DNA of 5,479 bases from the NCBI GenBank assembly GCA_003157315.1, contig PMJE01000137.1:1-5479 (forward strand). Direction: 5' to 3'. Shown piece by piece: positions 1 through 5,479 of the stretch (position 1 is its first letter; every line of letters begins with the position of its first letter). The DNA is from Myxococcales bacterium. GTDB lineage: Bacteria; Myxococcota; Polyangia; Fen-1088. The translations under genes were made by a program, and so were the position numbers. A model generated the notes under the pieces. The model did not search any database. It had not been told where the DNA came from and saw only the letters and a program-made list of their open reading frames with translations.

Positions 1-984
1 GATCTCCGGCATGTGCATGTCCTTCTGCACGCGCTTCATCACCTCGATCGGGCAAGGTGAGCCGGCCATGATGCCGGTGCGCAGACTGGTAAAATCGGTC
101 TTGCTGAAGTTCGCGTGCTCCATCTCGGCAATGAACATGGTGGGCACGCCGTACAGTGACGTGCAGCGCTCCTTCTCCACTGTAGCCAGCACCGCGCCCG
201 CTTCAAACCCTTCGCCTGGGAAGATCATGCACGCGCCGTGGCTGGTGGCCGCCAGGTTGCCCATGACCTGGCCAAAGCAGTGATAGAGAGGCACCGCGAT
301 GCAGATGCGGTCTTGCTCGCTGTACGCCAGCGTGCGGCCCACGAAGTATCCATTGTTCAGGATGTTGTGGTGGGACAGCGTGGCGCCCTTGGGGAAGCCG
401 GTGGTGCCACTGGTGTACTGGATGTCGATGGGGTCGTCGGGATCTAAGGTTTGCTCGCGCTGGGTCAGTTCCTCCGCTGAGAAATGCCGGCCATCGTCCC
501 GCAACGTGCCCCATTCATCGTCGATGACGATGGCCTTGATGTGTTCAGGCAGCCGCTCTTCCACCTCCTTGAACATGGACACGTAGTCGGTCTGGCGGAA
601 CGCGCGCGCCATGATCAGCAGCGAGCAGCCCGACTGGGTGAGCACGTGTTCCAACTCGTGGCTGCGGTAGGCCGGGTTGATGTTCACCATGATGGCGCCG
701 ATGCGCGAGGTGGCGTACTGGGTGACCACCCACTCGAAGCGGTTGGGCGACCACAGCCCGACCCGGTCGCCCTTCTTCACCCCGCGCGCCATCAACCCGC
801 GCCCGATGATGCCGGTTTCTTCCCAGAGCTGCCGGTAGCTGGCGCGAAAGTCCTGATGGCGCGAGACCAGGGCCTCGCGATCCCCGAACCGTTCTACCGT
901 GCGGCGCAGGTTCTCGCCGATGGTGTCGCCAAGCAGAGGCACAGACGTGATCCCGTGTGAGTAGGAGGGCTGCATGGACGACAT
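1..984 (-). CDS. AMP-binding fatty-acyl-CoA synthetase (ACSF2-like), N-terminal part, cut by window edge
   Basis: The gene encodes an adenylate-forming ligase that should activate a fatty or other carboxylic acid with ATP and join it to CoA through an acyl-AMP intermediate, probably in the cytoplasm. The visible 328 residues carry the phosphate-binding loop [11 protein letters not shown] at 190-200, VPLYHCFG at 231-238, YGVPTMF at 278-284 and IMAGSPCP at 305-312. These motifs and the wording around them resemble the ACSF2-type medium-chain acyl-CoA synthetases. Family members are about 540-570 residues, so the C-terminal 40% (the later adenylation motifs and the mobile C-terminal domain with its lysine) lies beyond position 1. 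The start is ATG at 984. A second in-frame ATG at 975 is possible, and neither has a clear Shine-Dalgarno sequence. The gene is transcribed divergently from the lipoprotein gene. Chain-length preference cannot be read from this part. No frameshift or stop is present. Confidence 0.93.
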   Translation of the reverse strand, partial: MSSMQPSYSHGITSVPLLGDTIGENLRRTVERFGDREALVSRHQDFRASYRQLWEETGIIGRGLMARGVKKGDRVGLWSPNRFEWVVTQYATSRIGAIMVNINPAYRSHELEHVLTQSGCSLLIMARAFRQTDYVSMFKEVEERLPEHIKAIVIDDEWGTLRDDGRHFSAEELTQREQTLDPDDPIDIQYTSGTTGFPKGATLSHHNILNNGYFVGRTLAYSEQDRICIAVPLYHCFGQVMGNLAATSHGACMIFPGEGFEAGAVLATVEKERCTSLYGVPTMFIAEMEHANFSKTDFTSLRTGIMAGSPCPIEVMKRVQKDMHMPEI

Positions 985-1047
985 GGTAGTGGTTTTGCCA
1001 GGCGGCTCGCAAGTCCACAACCGGCAACACCCTGAAACTGCTTGAGG

Positions 1048-1053
1048 TATGAT
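1048..1053 (+). promoter_or_regulatory. Possible -10 element (TATGAT) of the lipoprotein gene
   Basis: TATGAT matches the sigma-70 -10 consensus at five of six bases, in an otherwise GC-rich 77-bp divergent gap (985-1061). No good -35 hexamer is found 16-18 nt upstream. If it were used, transcription would begin about 1060, almost at the ATG at 1062, which would make the transcript leaderless. The motif may also be chance. Confidence 0.2.
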
Positions 1054-1061
1054 GAATTCCT

Positions 1062-2270
1062 ATGTCCAGACTAGTCGACAGCCGGTGCATCCTGGTCCTG
1101 GCGGTGGCCGCGACCGCCTCCTGCAGCAATGGAGCCGTTCTGGGCGGGCCGGGAGGGACACTGGCCGTCGGCGCCTACTACCCTATCGGTTATGGCGACG
1201 ACTGCGCCACCCAAAACGGCAAGCTACCCCCCCTCTGCCTACCCCACCAAGTGACCGAGATCCTCGAGCTGAGTTCGTCCGATCCGTCGGTGGCCGAGAT
1301 CATCGCTGGCCAGGACGTTCCGAGCGGAGCCGTCGCTGCGCTCTATCCGAACTACGTACTCGGGAAAGGTCCCGGCCAGGCAACCCTGACGTTCAAGGGG
1401 CGCTTCGACGACGGGTCGGTACGGCAGGCCAGCACCACGGTCCAGGTGGGTTCGCCCGACAGTATCAAGCTGATTGCCGTCTGCGACGACGGGTCTTCGG
1501 TGACCAATCTGCTGGCCAGCCTGGGCGCCCAGGAGAACTTCGGCCTGCAGATCTATGCGGGGACCGAGGAACTGGTGGGCTGGCTGCCAAACGCGGTGAC
1601 CGCAGAGGGCGTGACCCAGGTGTATGACAACTGGGGGAACAACCCCTACCTTTGGCAGGCGCCCGCGACTCCCGTGGTGCTGCAACTCCAGTCGGCGATA
1701 GTCCCGAAGGTCACCGGAACGCTGACCGCGTTCGGCCCCGACCAAGTGACAGACATCACCCTGCAAACATCCAGCGACAGCTATCGCAATGCCTTCACCA
1801 CGCCGGGCGACTTCGATGTGTCACACACCGTCTTGCTCAACGGGCAGTCGATTTGCCACCCCCTTCCGGTGGAGCTCCACAGCTCGACACCCGCCATCTG
1901 TTCCCAACCCACGGACGAGGATGTCTGGACCGGCGACCAGTACGGCACCCAGGTGGCCGCGCACGCCGAGGGACTCTGTACCCTCGGGGCCTCGATGCCG
2001 GGTGGGCCCGTTCTCGCCACGTACAGTTTCCCCATCTTCTTCGTGAGTGCGCCACCTGCTGGACTGGAGGTACTCACCGACACCGATCCGTGTGCCGTCG
2101 AGGGAGAGACCGCGTGCCAGGTCGGCTACGGACAGGTCGGACTGTGCAAGTCCGGGCACTGGGTCGAGCAGCCCTTTTGTCCGACGGACCAGGTGTGCGA
2201 TTTCGTCTCCAACACGACCCCGGGCTGCATCGCCGGGACTGTCTGCGCGCAGTGCCGCGGACTGCGCTAG
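1062..2270 (+). CDS. Predicted secreted lipoprotein with Ig-like region and Cys-rich C-terminus, function unknown
   Basis: I do not recognise a named family for this 402-residue protein. It begins with a short basic N-terminus, a hydrophobic stretch (about residues 10-19) and a lipobox-like TASC ending at Cys21, so it is probably lipidated and exported. Ser22 rather than Asp after the cysteine would favour the outer membrane under the E. coli sorting rule. Residues about 66-131 look like a bacterial Ig-like (BIG2-type) domain, with SSDPSVAEI, then GKGPGQATLTF and a closing STTVQV strand. Residues 344-398 hold eight cysteines in 55 residues, including a CKSGHW turn at 362-367, which suggests a disulfide-rich module. 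The middle (about 135-335) has no recognisable motif. The start is ATG at 1062, with GAGG at 1044-1047 about 14 nt upstream, a long spacing. The gene stands alone on the plus strand between two minus-strand genes, so context says little about its role. A surface or adhesion role is possible but unproven. Confidence 0.85.
   Translation: MSRLVDSRCILVLAVAATASCSNGAVLGGPGGTLAVGAYYPIGYGDDCATQNGKLPPLCLPHQVTEILELSSSDPSVAEIIAGQDVPSGAVAALYPNYVLGKGPGQATLTFKGRFDDGSVRQASTTVQVGSPDSIKLIAVCDDGSSVTNLLASLGAQENFGLQIYAGTEELVGWLPNAVTAEGVTQVYDNWGNNPYLWQAPATPVVLQLQSAIVPKVTGTLTAFGPDQVTDITLQTSSDSYRNAFTTPGDFDVSHTVLLNGQSICHPLPVELHSSTPAICSQPTDEDVWTGDQYGTQVAAHAEGLCTLGASMPGGPVLATYSFPIFFVSAPPAGLEVLTDTDPCAVEGETACQVGYGQVGLCKSGHWVEQPFCPTDQVCDFVSNTTPGCIAGTVCAQCRGLR
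2247..2267 (+). terminator. Inverted repeat at the end of the lipoprotein gene, possible U-less terminator
   Basis: GCGCAGT (2247-2253) and ACTGCGC (2261-2267) form a perfect 7-bp stem around the 7-nt loop GCCGCGG, ending just before the TAG stop at 2268-2270. It sits at a convergent junction with only 40 bp between stop codons, where a hairpin could act on either strand. No T-rich tract follows on either strand, and the repeat lies inside coding sequence, so it could be coincidence in GC-rich DNA. Confidence 0.22.
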
Positions 2271-2310
2271 CAGCCCGTGGCCAAGCAAGTCGCGCAAGCC
2301 AGAGCAGCAA

Positions 2311-3114
2311 TCAGGCTTCGCTCTGCAGAAACGCCAGCACCTTGGCTAGGAACATCTCCGGTGCCGAGGTCATGGCGGCATGGCCCTGACCTGGCAGCAA
2401 CTCTACCCGACTGTTCTGCAAGGCCGCATGGGCCGCCATGGTCGAATCGTGCATGAGGCGCGGACTTTCTGTGCCGAGCAGCAGCAGCGTCGGCGTCCGC
2501 ACCTTGGCCAAGCGGCTGGGGTCGAAATGATAGCTCTCTGCCATGCGCACCTCGCGCGGCAGCGTGTGCGCCGCCTGCAAACGCACCCGCCAGGTGGATG
2601 AGCGGCGCAAGGCCTGCAACTCCGCCTCGCTGACCCCGACCACCTCGCGTAGAAAGATCTCCACCAGCGCATCGCGCTCACCACGCCGGAGCAAGTCCTC
2701 CAGCCGCTCGGGGATGTCGGGGCCGAAGAGCGGGCCGGGGTTGCCAACTGGAAATGGCGGCTCGTACAGCACCAGCTTGTCGATGGCCGAGGTCAGGGCC
2801 GAGGCCTCCATGGCGCACACGGCGCCGTACGAGTGGCCCAGCAGGTGGACCGGCCCGCCCGCAGCCTCTACCACCGCGGCCACGTCCTCGAACTCGCGTT
2901 CGATGGAGTAGCTGGGAGCGTCCCCGCTCGCCCCGCGGCCGCGCCGATCCATCATCAGCAAGGTGAATCGCGCGGCCAAACCGGCAACGCTGCGTCCCCA
3001 GCGCGCGTGGTCGAGCGATGATCCATGCACCATGACCAGCGGCAGCCCATGGCCCCGCCTTTCGTATGCGATACTGGTTCCATCGGCGGATCGAACTTGG
3101 TGCATCGAGTGCAT
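2311..3114 (-). CDS. Alpha/beta hydrolase-fold protein
   Basis: This 267-residue protein has the layout of a single-domain alpha/beta hydrolase and should be cytoplasmic, as no signal peptide or membrane segment is seen. Counting from ATG at 3114, the oxyanion-loop HGSS is at 30-33, the DRRGRG segment at 56-61, the nucleophile elbow GHSYG at 93-97 (Ser95) and the catalytic histidine at 245 in GQGHAAM. After the strand LLLLGT, where relatives usually carry the acid, the residue is Glu216 (GTESP), with Asp223 nearby. A cap region rich in Arg and Glu spans about 130-190. The fold covers esterases, peroxidases and C-C hydrolases, so the substrate cannot be named. An in-frame TTG at 3126 would add four residues, but GAGG at 3128-3131 is too close to it. 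GAGG lies 13 nt from the ATG at 3114, and another ATG at 3105 is possible. The gene is 90 nt downstream of the aldo/keto reductase and convergent with the lipoprotein gene. Confidence 0.93.
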   Translation of the reverse strand: MHSMHQVRSADGTSIAYERRGHGLPLVMVHGSSLDHARWGRSVAGLAARFTLLMMDRRGRGASGDAPSYSIEREFEDVAAVVEAAGGPVHLLGHSYGAVCAMEASALTSAIDKLVLYEPPFPVGNPGPLFGPDIPERLEDLLRRGERDALVEIFLREVVGVSEAELQALRRSSTWRVRLQAAHTLPREVRMAESYHFDPSRLAKVRTPTLLLLGTESPRLMHDSTMAAHAALQNSRVELLPGQGHAAMTSAPEMFLAKVLAFLQSEA

Positions 3115-3204
3115 GGCTGCAGGCAAACCTCGGAAGCGGCGGTTTCGGAAGGCCAGAATCTACTCCCATCTTTGCCGCAGAACACGCCTTCCGCAGGCGA
3201 CCGG

Positions 3205-4179
3205 CTATTCATCGATGGGGCGCATGTCGGCGTAGCGCTGGCCAACCGCCTGGCCAGCCTGGTCGAGAACCTGCAAGTCGCCCGGCGACAGTTGCACCGA
3301 AACTGCAGCGGCGTTCTCTTCCAGATACTTGCGTCGTTTGGTGCCGGGGATGGGCACCACGTCCTCACCGCGCCCGAGCGCCCATGCCAGCGCGACCTGG
3401 GCGGGCGTAACCCCTCGCCCGGCCGCGACCTTTGCGACTAGGTCGGCCACCGCCAGGTTCTTTGCGAAGTTCTCGCCCTGAAAGCGGGGAAAGCGCTGAA
3501 CTCGCGTATCACCCGGCCCCAGATCCTCAACCTTGCGAATGGCCCCGGTGAGAATTCCCCGACCGAGCGGACTGTACGGCACGAACCCAATACCGAGTTC
3601 GCGCAGGGTGGGCAAAATTTCCTTTTCCACGTGGCGCTCGAAGATCGAAAACTCGGTTTGCAGCGCAGTGATGGGATGGACCTTGTGCGCGCGCCGGATG
3701 GTGGCGGGCGCGGCCTCGGAAAGGCCGAGATAGAGCACCTTGCCCGCCTTGACCAAGTCAGCCATGGCACCCACGGTTTCTTCGATGGGCACGCCCTTGT
3801 CCACCCGGTGCTGATAGTAGAGATCGATGTGGTCCACCCCCAGACGCATGAGCGAGTCGTCGCACGCCTTCTTCACGTAGTCGGGCCGCCCACTGATGCC
3901 AAGCCATGCGCCGTCCTGGCCGCGTACATTGCCGAACTTGGTCGCGATGACCACGTATTTGCGCCGTCCCGCTAGCGCGCGCCCGACCAGACGCTCGTTG
4001 GTGAACGGGCCGTACATGTCAGCGGTGTCGAACAAGTCGATGCCCAGCTCGACGGCGCGATGGATGGTCGCGATAGCCTCGGCTTCATCGCGCGGACCGT
4101 AGAACTCGCTCATCCCCATGCAGCCAAGGCCGAGCGCCGACACCTGCAAACCCTGCGTTCCCAGCTTTCGTTTTGTCAT
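3205..4179 (-). CDS. Aldo/keto reductase
   Basis: The 324-residue product should be a cytoplasmic NADP(H)-dependent reductase of the (beta/alpha)8-barrel aldo/keto reductase superfamily, reducing an aldehyde or ketone to an alcohol. It opens with [19 protein letters not shown], typical of the bacterial and plant members once called auxin-induced-protein homologues. The catalytic tetrad is visible as Asp51 and Tyr56 (DTADMYG), Lys81 (ATKFG) and His124 (YYQHRVD). The cofactor-binding C-terminal segment [14 protein letters not shown] is at 277-290. Length and motifs are complete, so the enzyme should be active. The frame stays open to 4251, but the extra 24 residues are Arg-rich and unlike the family. 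ATG at 4179 places the conserved KLGTQGL start correctly, though no good Shine-Dalgarno precedes it, and ATG at 4188 is a second choice. It lies 87 nt after the DUF2156 gene and 90 nt before the hydrolase gene, all on one strand. The physiological substrate is unknown. Confidence 0.96.
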   Translation of the reverse strand: MTKRKLGTQGLQVSALGLGCMGMSEFYGPRDEAEAIATIHRAVELGIDLFDTADMYGPFTNERLVGRALAGRRKYVVIATKFGNVRGQDGAWLGISGRPDYVKKACDDSLMRLGVDHIDLYYQHRVDKGVPIEETVGAMADLVKAGKVLYLGLSEAAPATIRRAHKVHPITALQTEFSIFERHVEKEILPTLRELGIGFVPYSPLGRGILTGAIRKVEDLGPGDTRVQRFPRFQGENFAKNLAVADLVAKVAAGRGVTPAQVALAWALGRGEDVVPIPGTKRRKYLEENAAAVSVQLSPGDLQVLDQAGQAVGQRYADMRPIDE

Positions 4180-4266
4180 GGCCCGGAGCATAGCGCGACA
4201 AGGTCGTTCTCGCCGCGACCGCCGCCCAGGACAGCAAAATAGGGCCCGCACACACCAGCCGAGGTG

Positions 4267-5169
4267 TCAGCGACGCAAGCTCAAGGTGTGCTTGTTTTCG
4301 AGCCGGACCGGGGCGTACGAAAGCTTGGCCCGGCGCAACCCTGGATCCCCGAGATCCTCTTCGCGGTTGATGAAGGCAAGCCCCTGGGCCGCGATGGCGT
4401 GGGCGGTTTCCTGGTTGATCACCTGATACAGCCCCTTTTCGTTGCGGAGCGCGCGTTCGAACAAGACCAACGCGGTGGTGGGGTTCAGACGGTCGAAAAT
4501 CGAGAAGGCGGCCGGCCGATCGTCAATATGGAGCAGCAGTCCATGCAGCCCGAGCGCACTGAACTCACGAATTGCGGTGGCGAGCGCCTGGCTTTCCTGC
4601 TGCAACGTAACCGTGGTGCGTTTGGCCGCGATGTCGTCGCTGACCGCCAGACATTCCTGGCTATGCTGCGGGCCGAGCGGCTGGATCCGCCACGCGTAGA
4701 GCCGCGTGGCCTGTTGGATCAGGTTGCGCTTCTTGGCGTAGCGACTGCCGGCCAGCTCCGCCAGGTCTTCGGTCCGGTACACGTAGTTCGCACTGTCGCG
4801 ATTCGCGAGCACGTGAAAATGCGCGACAAAAGCCGGATGTCGCGCCAGGAACTCGGCGCTGACCGATTCGATGACAAGCGCTGCGGGAAGTTCGCGGGCG
4901 CGGGCAAGCAGGTTCTTCTGCAGGGTTTCGGAAAACCGTCCCAGTGGCTGCAGCAGCCTCGGCTGGGGATCGGGGGCGACCCGAGCGCAAAGCAAGAGGG
5001 TATCCGGCTCAACCACGGCGTGGTGGTAGTGGAAGACCGACGACCAAACGTACAGCGAGGCAAACCCGTAGTCAGACAGGGGTTGCGGGTGGCGGGCAAG
5101 AAAGTCGGTCACCAGCGCGCGCTGCTCAATCGCGATGGGAGTAAACGGGAATCCCAGAAAGGCCTTCAC
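4267..5169 (-). CDS. DUF2156 protein (LPG_synthase_C / GNAT-like fold)
   Basis: The 300-residue product matches the stand-alone DUF2156 proteins, related to the C-terminal catalytic domain of the aminoacyl-phosphatidylglycerol synthase MprF and built as two GNAT-like lobes. Family wording is seen in LSDYGFASLYVW (31-42), YRTEDLAELAGSRYAKKRN (131-149) and the near-terminal NREEDLGDPGLRRAKLSY (268-285). No hydrophobic membrane segments are present, so unlike full MprF it should be soluble, and its acceptor is unknown. A role in moving an acyl or aminoacyl group is an inference from fold. The length is normal for the family. The start is GTG at 5169. No in-frame ATG offers a better choice, and the GTG lies only 10 nt after the TGA of the GNAT gene (5180-5182), with a weak GAG overlapping that stop, which points to co-transcription and perhaps translational coupling. 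Confidence 0.88.
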   Translation of the reverse strand: MKAFLGFPFTPIAIEQRALVTDFLARHPQPLSDYGFASLYVWSSVFHYHHAVVEPDTLLLCARVAPDPQPRLLQPLGRFSETLQKNLLARARELPAALVIESVSAEFLARHPAFVAHFHVLANRDSANYVYRTEDLAELAGSRYAKKRNLIQQATRLYAWRIQPLGPQHSQECLAVSDDIAAKRTTVTLQQESQALATAIREFSALGLHGLLLHIDDRPAAFSIFDRLNPTTALVLFERALRNEKGLYQVINQETAHAIAAQGLAFINREEDLGDPGLRRAKLSYAPVRLENKHTLSLRR

Positions 5170-5179
5170 GGTCAGAAAC

Positions 5180-5479
5180 TCACTGGTGGAGCATGGGCTG
5201 AAAGCCGGTGAGTGGCTGGAATCCCAGCGACTGGTAGAAATTCTGCGTGCCCGGCTCGGCCACCAGGCCGATCCAGCTCAGGCCCGCGGCCACGCAGCGA
5301 TCGGTCAGGCGCCGGATGATCTCGCGGCCGATGCCGCGGCCGCGGAATTCCGGGAGCACGACCACGTCTTGGATGTAGCCATCGCTGGCGCCGTCGGAAA
5401 TCACCCGCCCCATGCCAATGATGCGGCCCCCGGGCGCGCGGGCCAAGAGAAAGCAGAAACTGCCGCGCACCATCTGCGG
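5180..5479 (-). CDS. GNAT-family N-acetyltransferase, C-terminal part, cut by window edge
   Basis: About 99 C-terminal residues of an acetyl-CoA-dependent N-acetyltransferase are visible. Motif A is clear: the strand YIQDVVVLPEF is followed by the pyrophosphate-binding loop RGRGIG and the helix REIIRRL. The later segment LVAEPGTQNFYQSLGF is the motif B region, with a tyrosine where many GNATs have their general acid. The frame is open to the right edge (5479). An ATG at 5473 falls in the middle of the expected fold, about 40-50 residues short of a usual GNAT start, so the true start is beyond the window. It closely resembles small GNAT proteins of about 130-150 residues whose substrates are mostly unknown. 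It is first in the visible minus-strand run and ends 10 nt before the DUF2156 gene. Confidence 0.93.
   Translation of the reverse strand, partial: PQMVRGSFCFLLARAPGGRIIGMGRVISDGASDGYIQDVVVLPEFRGRGIGREIIRRLTDRCVAAGLSWIGLVAEPGTQNFYQSLGFQPLTGFQPMLHQ

Noticed and set aside
545..1129. A 194-codon minus-strand frame overlapping the acyl-CoA synthetase start
   Set aside because: It is another reading frame of the synthetase gene. Its His/Arg-rich product has no family features and it crosses the start of the lipoprotein gene.
1652..2389. A 245-codon plus-strand frame inside the lipoprotein gene
   Set aside because: It is a frame-shifted reading of the lipoprotein gene with an Arg-rich, low-complexity product. 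The lipoprotein frame has the signal peptide and the ordered cysteines.
3185..3199. Small hairpin (5-bp stem CGCCT/AGGCG) 5 nt beyond the aldo/keto reductase stop
   Set aside because: The stem is short and no T-rich tract follows on the minus strand, so it is not a credible terminator.
4180..4251. N-terminal extension of the aldo/keto reductase
   Set aside because: The 24 extra residues are Arg- and Cys-rich, match nothing in the family, and the conserved barrel begins just after the ATG at 4179.
4252..4267. 5-bp inverted repeat ACACC/GGTGT at the end of the DUF2156 gene, with TATTTT further downstream on the minus strand
   Set aside because: The stem is weak and the T-rich stretch begins too far from it for a normal intrinsic terminator.
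4264..5211. A 315-codon open frame on the plus strand opposite the DUF2156 gene
   Set aside because: It lies antisense to a gene with clear family motifs and has no recognisable domain. Long antisense frames are expected in GC-rich coding DNA.
5325..5346. Repeated GCGGCCG-like run
   Set aside because: It encodes the Gly/Arg loop of GNAT motif A, and codon bias explains it without any separate repeat or site.

Overview
The window is GC-rich chromosomal DNA with long open frames on both strands. It looks like a free-living bacterium with a large genome. The only lineage clue is the lipoprotein gene: a lipobox signal, an Ig-like stretch and a cysteine-rich tail of a kind common in Myxococcota and related former Deltaproteobacteria. 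That assignment is an inference. No rRNA, tRNA, CRISPR array, insertion sequence, phage gene or integration site was seen.

Layout. (1) 1-984, minus strand: N-terminal 328 residues of an AMP-forming fatty-acyl-CoA synthetase, cut by the left edge. (2) 985-1061: short divergent intergenic region. (3) 1062-2270, plus strand: a predicted secreted lipoprotein of unknown function, the only plus-strand gene. (4) 2271-2310: short convergent gap. (5) 2311-5479, minus strand, read from right to left: a GNAT N-acetyltransferase cut by the right edge, a DUF2156 protein starting 10 nt after it, an aldo/keto reductase after 87 nt, and an alpha/beta hydrolase after 90 nt. Every intergenic gap is under 100 bp, so no long stretch lacks a gene.

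How the genes fit together. The GNAT and DUF2156 genes are close enough to be co-transcribed and probably translationally linked. The reductase and hydrolase follow in the same direction with gaps that could hold their own promoters, so a four-gene operon is possible but not shown. The acyl-CoA synthetase, reductase and hydrolase are general small-molecule or lipid metabolism enzymes, and nothing here joins them into a recognisable pathway. I found no convincing new multi-gene system. The least explained items are the lipoprotein and the stand-alone soluble DUF2156 protein paired with a GNAT enzyme.
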